Source: a virus. Taken from it: 20,426 nucleotides of DNA. Location of the stretch: IMG/VR virus record IMGVR_UViG_3300031999_000242, positions 1 through 20,426 of that record. The stretch is one strand, 5' to 3'. Made by a program: the position numbers and the translations under genes. Of the stretch, positions 7,034-16,424 are shown piece after piece; the first letter of the stretch is position 1, and every line of letters starts with the position of its first letter. The notes beneath the pieces were generated by a model, which made no database searches, was not told the DNA's origin, and saw nothing but the letters and a program-made list of their open reading frames with translations.

Positions 7034-7423
7034 ATGAGCGACCCCTTCAACAATCTCAGCGACGACGAACCAGTTCCCGGCCTGCCCCCGATCAAGATGG
7101 AAGCTGCGGTCGTGCGTGAAGCGCCCGCGCCGCGCAAGGTCGAGGCGAACGTCGTGGGTCCGCGAGTGCGCATCATCCTCGAAGACAGCGAATCGATTCC
7201 TCCTACCGGCCTGTTTCTTGGCGCGGATGGGGTTGGCTACATGCTGAAAGCGAACCTTCCTGCGGATGTTCCTGCGTCGATCATTGGCATCCTCGATACG
7301 GCGGTGATGTCCACGCCGGTTGTCGATCCCGAGACGCTGCAGGTGACGGGGTATCGCGACCGGTTGCGTTTCCCGTATCGTGTCGTGGCGCATATCCCGG
7401 CCTCGGTGCGCGAGGCGGCGTGA
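7034..7423 (+). CDS. Small conserved-looking phage structural-region protein, 129 aa
   Basis: The function is not known. After an acidic Pro-rich N-terminus (residues 1-40) comes a compact domain: VRIILEDSESIPPTGLFLGADG, GYMLKANLPADVPASIIGIL, then AVMSTPVVDPE and GYRDRLRFPYRVV. A pattern of Leu-Glu-Asp, IPPTG, then VP and RFPYR reads like a conserved protein I associate with podovirus morphogenesis clusters, but I cannot attach a role. I chose ATG 7034 because GGAGA at 7023-7027 lies six bases upstream and the protein begins MSDPFNNLSDDE; a longer version from 6977 would overlap the previous gene by 56 bases. The stop TGA is directly followed by the next GTG start. Confidence 0.78.
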   Translation: MSDPFNNLSDDEPVPGLPPIKMEAAVVREAPAPRKVEANVVGPRVRIILEDSESIPPTGLFLGADGVGYMLKANLPADVPASIIGILDTAVMSTPVVDPETLQVTGYRDRLRFPYRVVAHIPASVREAA

Positions 7424-8197
7424 GTGAATCTCCAAGACGGTCTGGACGAACTGCGCAATGGGATTTTGCGTGATGCCAGTGCATTGAAAAGTGGTCCGAC
7501 AGATCACTTCTGGCAGGACTTGAATCTCATTCGGTACATTGACGACGCGCAGAAACGATTTGCGCGTTTGTCTTTGTGCATCCGCGATAGCACCACTCCG
7601 GCGGTGACGCAGGTGGTGTTGGTTGGCGATGGTGCTACGGATATCTACCAGCTTGATCCTTCGGTATTGTTCGTCACGTCCGCGCGGCATCAAGACGATT
7701 CGAAAGACATGGTGCGCATGCAGCACCCGTCGTCGGTCGGCACGCAGAACACGTTCACCGAGACGTACGACTTCGCAAGCTACCCGGTTAGCGGGAAGCC
7801 GACGATGTACACCACGGATGAAGGTCTCGATCCGAACAACGATCACGCCATTAGCATTCGTTTTTTCGGCATGCCGTTGGATCAGTCGGGGGACACTGAG
7901 ACTGGAAAGATCGTGTACCTGCGCACGATCCGCAAGCCCCTTATCACACTGGATCTCACGCAGCTAGGTACGGACTTCGAGATCCCAAGTGAGTACCAGT
8001 TGGACATGCTGGAGTGGGCCGCGTATCGTGCGCTGCGCAACGTGGACATTGACGGCGAAGATCGCACCAAGGCCGAAGCGCACAAGAAGCGTTTCGAAGA
8101 AGCTATTGCGGAATGCAAGAAAGACATTCGGCGCAAGATGTGGCAACAAGAGCAATGGGGCTTTGGCGGTAACGGTTTTACCTACTTGCATAACTGA
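7424..8197 (+). CDS. Putative head-tail adaptor protein, 257 aa
   Basis: This is likely the adaptor that binds under the portal ring and links head to tail. The N-terminal helices (LNLIRYIDDAQKRFARLSLCIRD), the central beta region (VVLVGDGATDIYQLDPSVLFVTSARH), the later strand (GKIVYLRTIRKPL), and the C-terminal helical block with IPSEYQLDMLEWAAYRALRN, DGEDRTKAEAHKKRFEE and CKKDIRRKMWQQ fit the phage adaptor type found in many podoviruses, where the phrase LDMLEWAAYRALRN with an acidic DxED and a KAxxHxxRFEE helix is characteristic. GTG 7424 directly abuts the upstream stop, with GAGG at 7412-7415. Assignment is from recognised phrases and position, not a search. Confidence 0.8.
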   Translation: MNLQDGLDELRNGILRDASALKSGPTDHFWQDLNLIRYIDDAQKRFARLSLCIRDSTTPAVTQVVLVGDGATDIYQLDPSVLFVTSARHQDDSKDMVRMQHPSSVGTQNTFTETYDFASYPVSGKPTMYTTDEGLDPNNDHAISIRFFGMPLDQSGDTETGKIVYLRTIRKPLITLDLTQLGTDFEIPSEYQLDMLEWAAYRALRNVDIDGEDRTKAEAHKKRFEEAIAECKKDIRRKMWQQEQWGFGGNGFTYLHN

Positions 8198-8205
8198 GGT
8201 GCGAC

Positions 8206-9282
8206 ATGGCCGGTGAATACCCGAACTTGGACAACCCTTTCGTGCAGCAGAAAGGGATGCGGCCACAGGCACCCGGTAGAGATGCTGCTGGGTACCCCAT
8301 CGGGCCATCTACTGCTCCGATTGCCACCGCGTACCACGCTGTAGTGGACCCCATCAAAGCGTACGCGGAGTCTGTTTCCGCCAACAACGCGGAGCGGGAT
8401 GCAGGCACAGCTTCGGCTGCGGCGCGTAATGCTGCGACGAAAGCGGCGAGCATGAGCGGACGTACGCAGGAAGATCGTGGCGCTGGCGCTGTAACACCTC
8501 CAACGCCGGTCGATCCGTCCGTGGCCGCGTGGAATGCGCATGTTGCTGGTGTCAGCGGACAACTCGGCAATCAAGGTGTCGGCACTCCCGCCGAAGTTGC
8601 AGCGTTGATGAATGGGCCACAACCGGGATGGACAAAGCAGGCAGGGTTGGACGCGATCAACAAAACAGGCGGCGCACCGCGCATGTTGAACGTCGGGTAT
8701 GGCAGCACGATTGTCGGTTCGGGCAGTGGCGAGCGAGGCCAAGCGAACAACTTTGTCGGTGTCGGCACTGGTGCAGCACCTGCGGGTGCGGCGGGAGTTT
8801 TCGGAACGCCGCCGGGCGGTGCGCCATCCACGATTGACACGATGCAGGCGCAGCTTGCGAAGCTCAACGCACGTCAACAGATGTACAGCGAGAGCGGAAC
8901 GGTGCGGGGGAAACTGCAAGCTGTGGCGTTGTCCCGGCAAGCGCAACGGCTGTCGAGCCAGATCTACACCGAACAACTCGCGCAACACCAGATGGGGTCA
9001 TTGAACCTCGAAACACAGAAAGCGAATCCAGCGATCACCGCGCAATTGGCGGCGCAGAAACTCGCGAACGGTGGAGATCATCTCGGCGCGTACAAGTTGC
9101 TCTCTACGCTAATGCACGGGGCGAATCCGGATGCGATGCATGTGCAAGCGACCCCGCTCGGCGCGTTTGGGTATTCGCCGAACGCTCCTGATGGCAGCGG
9201 AGGGCCGGTGTACGACATGTACGGCAAGCTGGTGGGGAAGAATCCGGCGCTGACTGATCTGCCCACGTTGGGCCGGAAGTAG
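8206..9282 (+). CDS. Putative internal or tail-associated virion protein, 358 aa
   Basis: No family is recognised. The protein has an Ala-rich helical section (about residues 55-85), a long Gly/Ala/Pro-rich, likely flexible middle (about 90-205), then a helical Gln/Leu/Ala-rich section with TIDTMQAQLAKLNARQ, GTVRGKLQAVALSRQAQRLS and SGLQ-free QIYTEQLAQHQM (about 205-270), a short ALQ helix region to about 300, and a Gly/Pro-rich tail with a YDMYGK motif. There is no signal peptide or transmembrane segment. ATG 8206 has GAGG at 8196-8199. The position between the adaptor and the giant virion protein fits an internal core or ejection partner, or a tail-hub component. The role is inference. Confidence 0.75.
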   Translation: MAGEYPNLDNPFVQQKGMRPQAPGRDAAGYPIGPSTAPIATAYHAVVDPIKAYAESVSANNAERDAGTASAAARNAATKAASMSGRTQEDRGAGAVTPPTPVDPSVAAWNAHVAGVSGQLGNQGVGTPAEVAALMNGPQPGWTKQAGLDAINKTGGAPRMLNVGYGSTIVGSGSGERGQANNFVGVGTGAAPAGAAGVFGTPPGGAPSTIDTMQAQLAKLNARQQMYSESGTVRGKLQAVALSRQAQRLSSQIYTEQLAQHQMGSLNLETQKANPAITAQLAAQKLANGGDHLGAYKLLSTLMHGANPDAMHVQATPLGAFGYSPNAPDGSGGPVYDMYGKLVGKNPALTDLPTLGRK

Positions 9283-9287
9283 CCCCC

Positions 9288-12200
9288 GTGGACTATCCGC
9301 CTCTGAATCCGGGGTACTCGCCGGAGCTACTCTCGCAGGCTGATCGGCTTGCTTCATCTTTCGCGACGAAGCCTCGCGCCCCTGCTGCGCCCCCTCCTCC
9401 GGAGCCATTGCCCGACAACGGGATCTTGACCGACATTGGCCACGGTCTCGCTGGCGGTGTCATGGTCGGTGCGCCGCGTTTAGTAGGGCAGATGCTGAAG
9501 TACCCCGGTGCGCCGGGCGACACGTTGTATGACGCCGGGCAGTCTATGGTCGAGTCGGCCGACCAGCGCGAGAAGGGTAACGATCTGTACCGCACTACAG
9601 GCGCTTGGGGCGCGGGTGCGAACATGTTGGCATCTGGACTGCCAGCGATGGTTGCCGGGCCTGCTGTGGCCGCTATGGGCGCTCCTGCGGCGGCTGTGGC
9701 TGGGGTTGGAGCATTGGCCGGAGCGGCGTTGTTCGGCGGGGGGATGGCGCAGACTCGGTACGAGGAAGAGCGCAAGCTGGGCGCTACGCACGAAGAGGCA
9801 AGCTCTACTGCCGCCAAAGAAGGAATGATTCAGGGTGTTGGGCAGGGTGTAGCCTCGGCCGTTGGCGCTCGGGTGCTGACCGGCGGCGCAGGTGCGCTCG
9901 CTCGCGGCGTGGGCATTGGCGGGGAACACACTGCGCAAGGTGTGCTCAATTCGTTTTTGTCCCCAGCGTTCGCTAGGAAGGTGGCGTTGGGGGCTGCCGA
10001 GAACGCGGCGGTGCAAGTACCTGTGCAGATGGGCGCGGCGGCAGCCTCGGCTTCGTTGGGTAAAGAGCCTAGCGATTCATGGGAAGCTGCGAAGGCGAGC
10101 GTAGCTCCGACGTTGGCGATGGGCGCGTTGATGACACCGTTGATCGGTGGCGGCACGCTGTTGAACAACCATCGCAGAGCGCACATTGCGGATCTGGCGG
10201 TTGCAGCGCGGCCTCCGGAACATTCTAGTGACGCGCTTACGTCGCTGTTGTATGACGGCACGCGCACCAGAGCAATCAGTGAGATCTATAAGGAGATGCG
10301 TCGCGTAGATCCAGCAGCGGCCGACAAATGGCGGAACAACGCTGAAGTTGTCGTGATGCGCGGAGAAGAGTTGCCGCTCGATGTCGGGTTTGATCCGGAT
10401 GCACCGAAGCAACAAGCTCCGGCAGAGGCACCTGCTGCGGCCCCCGTTGAACCGCAGAGGATGCTGCCCCCTCCTGTCTATGCGATGGGGGAGCAACAAG
10501 ATCAGCCAGCGCGTGCGCCGGGGCCGGAGAATTTTTACGGGTTTGATCCGAACGCCGAACGGTGGAAAGCAAGAGACGCGGAAGAGCAGCGTCGTGCCGC
10601 TGCCATGCGCGCGTCTGAAATTCCAGAGGTGCCGTCGAACGCCATCGACGTGTCTGAGATTCCCGGCCAAGAGATCCATCCGCCTGAGTATTATCAGTCG
10701 CGGACAATCAACCTTCGTCCTGCTGAACTTCCTGTGGGCGAAGTGCACGAGCTTCCAGTGGAAGAGCGGACGCTTAGTGGTACGGTAGGCGTGCCCATTA
10801 CGAAGCAGGAACGTGCTACGTGGTTGAAGTCTATGTTGGGTCGCACGGACAACAAGAATACGATCATTGCCGATCTGACGGCGCGTGAACCTGCGGAGCT
10901 TGCGTCGGCGCTGCAGAAGGTGTGGCACGACAAAGGTGGGGATAACGGTCCCAAGTATCTGCAACGTGTGGAACAACTGTACCAACGACTGACCGATTCC
11001 GATATTCGTCAACAGAAAGCCGCCGATGAAACTGCCGGTAAGAATGCCGCCGAAGAAACTCAAGGGGCCGAACCCAAATCAGCCGCCGATGAAACTGGAA
11101 CCAAAAATGCCGTCACTACTGACAAAGTGGCTGAAGAAAAAGGGAATGCCGATGCCGGGCGAAGCGATGGCAAAACTGCGGAAAGCGCGGATGAGCTAGA
11201 TCTTGGCAGGACGATGGGGCTTGAGCAGGGCGGTGAGAAGAAAGTAGTCAGCGCGACGATTCGTGTTGGCGGGCAGGAGTTCGATGGCCCGGTCCACGGC
11301 GCTGCGCTCAACAAGGCCATTGCTGCCGGTGTGCTGCGTAAGAATCCTGCTGGCGGTTGGCTGGTTAAGGAGAACGGTGCATGGCGCAAATTCAGTTCGG
11401 AAAAGGGAGACGACTACGGTCTGTTCAAACTAGACGATGGCTCGACTGTTTCACGCGAGGCAGCGACCAATCTGACCGGCGAGAAGAAGGCCGAGAACAT
11501 GCCGTTCGGCAAAGGGTACAAGGAGACAACTCCGGTACCTCCGAAGGAGCCAACGAAAAAGGAAATTCGTGATGCGGATCGCGCGGCCAAAATTGAGCAG
11601 TCGCGGCTCGCAGCGGAACGCAAAGCGGAGCAGATTCAATCTGCTATACAGCGGCATCGTGAAGAGACCGCCAAGCTACAGGCGCAGGTGCGTGACATCT
11701 TCGCCAACCCTAATCCATCCACGCAGGAGCAAGCCCGTAAGACGGTGCTTGAGGCGGAAATTGCGGCTCGCAATAAACGGGAAGAGCAGGCCGTGCAGAT
11801 GCATACCGAGGCTATCGCCGAAGCCGAGGATGCTGCTCATGGGAATCCTGAAGTCACGCGCGAGAAGAGTGATTGGCGGTTCGCCACGCATGCATGGAAT
11901 AGTCTCGCGGGTATCGGTCGTATGGAAATTGATCGTGAAGGGCGGGGCCAAGCCGCACTTAACGCCTTCGGCGCTGCGCAGAATCTGCTCAATATGGCGG
12001 ACTACGTAACTGCGCGTCTTCTGACGGGCACTGCGACCAAACGGGAAAAGAGCATTTTGTCGGAATCCAACGCATACAAGGGAGTCAGCGCGGAGAATCG
12101 GCGCTCCGCGCAAGTTGCGCTCGACTCGCTCGGCAAGGATGAACTTGCCAAGTACGTAGCGCGAGCAGAGCATTTCTCGAAGTCTATGGAACTCGCGTCG

Positions 12201-15200
12201 GCTATGTCGGCGAAGATCTCCGAACTCACACGACAAGAGAAAGTGAAAGCGGCCAGTGAGACGATCATTGAAATGGCGCATCTGAAGGAAGGTCTAGCCA
12301 TCGTGGATCGTAACGTCGCGGAAGGTAAGACGACGGTGGAGGAAGGGCAGGAACTGAAGCGTTTGATCGCGGCGCAAGTCAAAGACATGATCGACAAGGG
12401 CGTGTACGACCGTGGACTAAACGCTCTGTCCGATAAGGGGATGCGTGAACATCTGGCCGCGAAAGCCACGGCGAAAGATGCGATGGATTACATCGTGCGC
12501 AATCACTCGAATCCAATTGTGCGCATGGTGGCGAAGCTGCTTGGTAGCAGCGATCATTTGTCGGCGCGTGTCGATGTTGTCGAGAATCCTACGTTCGATG
12601 GTGGACGGTACAACACGCGCACCAATACCATCGAGATCGGGCGTGGGGGTCTGAACGCAGTCACGTTGATGCATGAGACTACGCACGCGCTTGTGCACCG
12701 CGCGCTGCATGAGGCGATGCTCGATCAGCACCAAGAAGGGTTGGCAGGGCAGAAGAAGGCCAATGTTGAGGCGATGCACGAGATCAATGCGGTCATGGAG
12801 AAGTTTCGTGACATCGCCGATCTGGACGATCCTTCGCATCGGCTCGCGTTGGAAAGTGCGCATGAGTTCACGGCGGAAGCGCTTAACAATGAGCACATCC
12901 AAGAGATGCTCGGTGGGCGTTCTGGCTTGTGGACTCGGTTCACCAATGCGCTTCGTGGCATGGTGGGGATAGCCCCTAAAAACCAAACAGAATTCGAACA
13001 ATTGCTGAAGGCATCGACTACGTTGTTCGGAGATCCGCGTCAGGACACCATGACGGTGTTCAACCGTAGCCTCACGAGTTTCTTCAAGAGGGATCTCGAT
13101 CCGACTAACCCCACAGACGCGTTAGAAATTCATCGCCGCGCTATGGATGGGGCGTCCGCTGTGTCGGCGAAGTTAATGAAGCAGCTTGGGGAAAAGGACA
13201 TCGGGGCGCGGGTGAAGCAGGAAGCGCTGAAGTTTCTCACGCTCAATCATCAGATGTGGTTGGCAGATCGCATCGGTTCGAAGTTGATCGCGCAGTTTCC
13301 TGAGAATACTGCGGTGCATGAAGCGGTGCGTAGTACGGTGGATTCGATCCGGAGTTGGCGGCGTGCGGTGACGGATCGCAGCGGCCTGTCGGGGCATCTG
13401 GTCAACGGCAAAGACGAATCGCAGGACATGATGCGTTCGTTGCTTCGGCAAGCCGATACTACACCGCAGCAGTTTCTTGAGATGACGAAGATGGCGCGCA
13501 ACGCGAAGTATGTTGGCGTGCATCCGTCTATCAAGACGTTCGCTGAAGCCAAGAAGAACATGCCTAAGCTGACGGAGGAGCAGTTCAACCATCAGTCGGC
13601 GCGAGAGGCAAGGGACACCTACCAGAAGCTGTCGCGGTCGCATCCAGAAGTCATCAAACTGTACGATGCTATTTTGCAGAAGCATCGCATGGACTTTGCG
13701 CGGTACTACGCAACGGCGTTGGAGAACACGCTGCGTCAGGCCGGGCTGCACAAGACTGCAGGGTTCGCAGAGCGCATGAATGAACTCGATCCTATGGCGC
13801 ATCGTGATAATACGCAGGCGATGCAGGAGTCGAAGCTCAATGGGGTCATGCGGTACATGCAAGGCAAGCTGGACGATCTGCACACAAGCGCGAAGCTGGA
13901 AGAACTGAAACAGTTCAATTCGAAGCTCAAAGCGGGCGAGACGCCGCTAACGGAGCTACCGCAGCGGCACACTCCGGAGACGCAAGCACTGCGCGATTCC
14001 ACGCTGACCAAGAGCGCCGTGGACGATCTGCTCGCCACGTACGACAAGCAACGGGCTACACCCTATGTGCACATCGGTCGTTCTGGTGGGTATCACATCG
14101 GGTTCGAGGTAGCGAATACTCCGGGTGCATGGGAGAAGGTCGGCAAGGTTGTCTCGGGGAAACAAGCCGAAGGTGGTTTGGAGCGTGATTGGCACGCCGG
14201 ATTCGATGGCAAGCGTAAGGTGTACATGCGTTTTGGTTCCGCTGCGGAGATGAATGAAGCGAAGAACCGATTGCAGGCGTTGAAGGATGAAGGGCTGTTC
14301 AAGGTGGAAGACACGAAGAACGGCACCACGAAAGAATCTTACTACGACGGCATGGCCATTGACCACGCTAGAGGGCTGGACTCGGCTACGCCTGAGTTCA
14401 TTCGTGTGTTGTCGGAACGGTATAACAACGATCCCAACCTAGATGCGGACGAGCGCGCGATGGTCATCAACACGTTGGTTGATACCTATCGGCAGCAGCT
14501 TCCGGAAACGTCTCCGCTGAAAGCGTCTATGTTCGCGGAGAACACGCCGGGGGCCAGTCAGGACATGCTTCGCACGTTCGGTGATCGCATGACCATGAGC
14601 AATCAGGCGCTGGTCAACGCGCGCTCGGCTCCTCGCATGGCGCAAGCGATCTCGGAACTTCGTCAATCTGTCAGCAAGCTCAATGCCACGGAGGTTGGGG
14701 ACGCGAAACTGCAGTTGGCGCAGTACGCTAAGGAATGGATGGGGCGTGCGCAAGATCTTCAGGTGCCTATCAATTCACCGATTGTGGACACGTTGAAAGG
14801 GACCACGGCAGCGTGGATGTTGGCGATGTCTCCTGCGTACACGATGATGACTTCGTACCAACCGTGGCAGATGACGCTGCCTGCTATCGGTTCGAAGTAC
14901 GGCATGGTGCGCTCCGCGATGACGATGGCGAGCAAGACCGGGGAAGCGATTGGCGTTCTGAAATCGATGCTGGATGTTGGTTGGGGGCAAGAGAAAGGAA
15001 ATAGCTGGTTCGACCGGGCTTCCAGCCTGTCCGACATTCAGATGCGGTTCAAGGAACTGAAGAACCCTAACGGCAGTCCGTTGTTGTCGGGGGAAACGCT
15101 GGGCATGCTCAACGCGCTGCAGTGGTCGGGCATGATGAACTTTGGGCAGACGCAGCAGATATTTCGAATGGACCCTGCCAACAAAGGGGTCACAGCGAAG

Positions 15201-16424
15201 ACGATTCGCATCGCCACGATCATGCCGCACTATGCGGAGATGTTGAACCGGATTGTCACCGCGACCACGGCCTACGAGATGGCGCGCAAGGTCGGCAAGA
15301 TGGGCATCGAGGAAGCTCAACAGTACGCATTGCAGACGGTGACTAATACGGACGGCAATCACTCGCAAGCTAATGTAGCTCGCGCGCTAGGGCGGCGTGG
15401 TATCGCTGGACGGGTGACGCCGTTGTTCGTCGGTTTTGGTCAGTACGACATTCAAATGACGGAGCAGCTTGCTCGCGTCGCGATGGATGCATGGGGCAAT
15501 ACGTTCACGAACAAAGAAGCACGGCAAGCGCAGAAGCAGTTGATGGGAATTGCGACCATGACTTCGTTGATAGCGGGAACATTGGGGCTGCCGCTGGTTG
15601 GGCTGCTCACTGCTGCGGCGAACGCCATTGGATCGTTGACAAGTGACGGCAACGACTCACCTCCAGATTTCCAGCGTGCGTGGCGTCAGCACATGGACGG
15701 AATCTTCGGTGAGAAGGGCGGGGAGATTGTCTCGAAGGGTCTACCGCGCGCGTTCGATTTCGACATGAGTAGCCGCTCCGGGTATCAGGATCTGGTGCCG
15801 TTTACTACGTTCCTGACGGATCGGCGCAAGATGGATGACCGGCTGAAAGACGGTGCGACTACGTTGCTTGGGCCAACGGCCGGAATTGGTATGGGCGTGC
15901 TGCGGGGTGCGGAAGCGTACAGTCGCGGGGACTACGTATCCGCGATCAATGATGCGCTTCCTGCTGGGATTAGAAATTTGGCTAAGGCATATCGGCTGTC
16001 GCAGTATGGGTACGAAACGCAAGGCGGTAATAATGCGATTCCGATCACACCGTCAAGCTGGAACGTATTCATGCAGGCCGGTGGGTTCGTCGGGGGCGCA
16101 CGCGCGGAAGAAAGCGAGCGCACGTTCCAGTTCAACACCAATAACGACCTGCTGCAGCGGAGACAGCAGGAGCTACGCAATCGGTTCTATAGAGCCGTAG
16201 AGCATGGCGATTTTCAAGAAGTGGGCAAGATCATGCAAGATAACGTAAACTTCGCCGTTCAACACCCACAGTTCCACGCTGATGTAGCGGCGGGGCTGGT
16301 GGAAAGAGCGAAGCAACGGGCCGTAGGAGGAATGGCAGGTGGCATGCTGTTGAATCCGCGTCAGCTTCCTTACGCGCAACAGATGTTCCCTGACCTTCGT
16401 CCATACACGCAAAGGCAGCCATGA
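9288..16424 (+). CDS. Giant polyvalent-type virion protein with zinc metallopeptidase motif and LPD38-like C-terminus, 2378 aa
   Basis: This is probably an internal virion protein delivered into the host with the DNA. Visible layout: Pro-rich N-terminus (about 29-45); Gly/Ala-rich hydrophobic stretch (about 112-153); linker with repeated AADET/KNA phrases (about 574-614); small module beginning ATIRVGGQEFDGPVHGAAL (about 655-720); charged coiled coil (about 752-850); zincin-type peptidase (about 1070-1215) with LMHETTHALVH, giving H1129, E1130, H1133 and a likely third ligand at E1193 or E1197; PYVHIGRSGGYHIGFEV module near 1592, resembling the PLxRFG domain of polyvalent proteins; and an LPD38-like region (about 1830-2260) with two hydrophobic stretches (about 1834-1872 and 2086-2116). 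GTG 9288 is the only start in this frame after an upstream stop, with weak GGAAG at 9275-9279. I see no RNA polymerase motifs. Its stop overlaps the next ATG. Confidence 0.85.
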   Translation: MDYPPLNPGYSPELLSQADRLASSFATKPRAPAAPPPPEPLPDNGILTDIGHGLAGGVMVGAPRLVGQMLKYPGAPGDTLYDAGQSMVESADQREKGNDLYRTTGAWGAGANMLASGLPAMVAGPAVAAMGAPAAAVAGVGALAGAALFGGGMAQTRYEEERKLGATHEEASSTAAKEGMIQGVGQGVASAVGARVLTGGAGALARGVGIGGEHTAQGVLNSFLSPAFARKVALGAAENAAVQVPVQMGAAAASASLGKEPSDSWEAAKASVAPTLAMGALMTPLIGGGTLLNNHRRAHIADLAVAARPPEHSSDALTSLLYDGTRTRAISEIYKEMRRVDPAAADKWRNNAEVVVMRGEELPLDVGFDPDAPKQQAPAEAPAAAPVEPQRMLPPPVYAMGEQQDQPARAPGPENFYGFDPNAERWKARDAEEQRRAAAMRASEIPEVPSNAIDVSEIPGQEIHPPEYYQSRTINLRPAELPVGEVHELPVEERTLSGTVGVPITKQERATWLKSMLGRTDNKNTIIADLTAREPAELASALQKVWHDKGGDNGPKYLQRVEQLYQRLTDSDIRQQKAADETAGKNAAEETQGAEPKSAADETGTKNAVTTDKVAEEKGNADAGRSDGKTAESADELDLGRTMGLEQGGEKKVVSATIRVGGQEFDGPVHGAALNKAIAAGVLRKNPAGGWLVKENGAWRKFSSEKGDDYGLFKLDDGSTVSREAATNLTGEKKAENMPFGKGYKETTPVPPKEPTKKEIRDADRAAKIEQSRLAAERKAEQIQSAIQRHREETAKLQAQVRDIFANPNPSTQEQARKTVLEAEIAARNKREEQAVQMHTEAIAEAEDAAHGNPEVTREKSDWRFATHAWNSLAGIGRMEIDREGRGQAALNAFGAAQNLLNMADYVTARLLTGTATKREKSILSESNAYKGVSAENRRSAQVALDSLGKDELAKYVARAEHFSKSMELASAMSAKISELTRQEKVKAASETIIEMAHLKEGLAIVDRNVAEGKTTVEEGQELKRLIAAQVKDMIDKGVYDRGLNALSDKGMREHLAAKATAKDAMDYIVRNHSNPIVRMVAKLLGSSDHLSARVDVVENPTFDGGRYNTRTNTIEIGRGGLNAVTLMHETTHALVHRALHEAMLDQHQEGLAGQKKANVEAMHEINAVMEKFRDIADLDDPSHRLALESAHEFTAEALNNEHIQEMLGGRSGLWTRFTNALRGMVGIAPKNQTEFEQLLKASTTLFGDPRQDTMTVFNRSLTSFFKRDLDPTNPTDALEIHRRAMDGASAVSAKLMKQLGEKDIGARVKQEALKFLTLNHQMWLADRIGSKLIAQFPENTAVHEAVRSTVDSIRSWRRAVTDRSGLSGHLVNGKDESQDMMRSLLRQADTTPQQFLEMTKMARNAKYVGVHPSIKTFAEAKKNMPKLTEEQFNHQSAREARDTYQKLSRSHPEVIKLYDAILQKHRMDFARYYATALENTLRQAGLHKTAGFAERMNELDPMAHRDNTQAMQESKLNGVMRYMQGKLDDLHTSAKLEELKQFNSKLKAGETPLTELPQRHTPETQALRDSTLTKSAVDDLLATYDKQRATPYVHIGRSGGYHIGFEVANTPGAWEKVGKVVSGKQAEGGLERDWHAGFDGKRKVYMRFGSAAEMNEAKNRLQALKDEGLFKVEDTKNGTTKESYYDGMAIDHARGLDSATPEFIRVLSERYNNDPNLDADERAMVINTLVDTYRQQLPETSPLKASMFAENTPGASQDMLRTFGDRMTMSNQALVNARSAPRMAQAISELRQSVSKLNATEVGDAKLQLAQYAKEWMGRAQDLQVPINSPIVDTLKGTTAAWMLAMSPAYTMMTSYQPWQMTLPAIGSKYGMVRSAMTMASKTGEAIGVLKSMLDVGWGQEKGNSWFDRASSLSDIQMRFKELKNPNGSPLLSGETLGMLNALQWSGMMNFGQTQQIFRMDPANKGVTAKTIRIATIMPHYAEMLNRIVTATTAYEMARKVGKMGIEEAQQYALQTVTNTDGNHSQANVARALGRRGIAGRVTPLFVGFGQYDIQMTEQLARVAMDAWGNTFTNKEARQAQKQLMGIATMTSLIAGTLGLPLVGLLTAAANAIGSLTSDGNDSPPDFQRAWRQHMDGIFGEKGGEIVSKGLPRAFDFDMSSRSGYQDLVPFTTFLTDRRKMDDRLKDGATTLLGPTAGIGMGVLRGAEAYSRGDYVSAINDALPAGIRNLAKAYRLSQYGYETQGGNNAIPITPSSWNVFMQAGGFVGGARAEESERTFQFNTNNDLLQRRQQELRNRFYRAVEHGDFQEVGKIMQDNVNFAVQHPQFHADVAAGLVERAKQRAVGGMAGGMLLNPRQLPYAQQMFPDLRPYTQRQP

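Noticed and set aside
10077-11063. 328-residue minus-strand frame opposite the giant gene
   Set aside because: It is Arg/Leu/His-rich shadow sequence with no binding site, and it lies over a plus-strand gene that is coherent for 7 kb.
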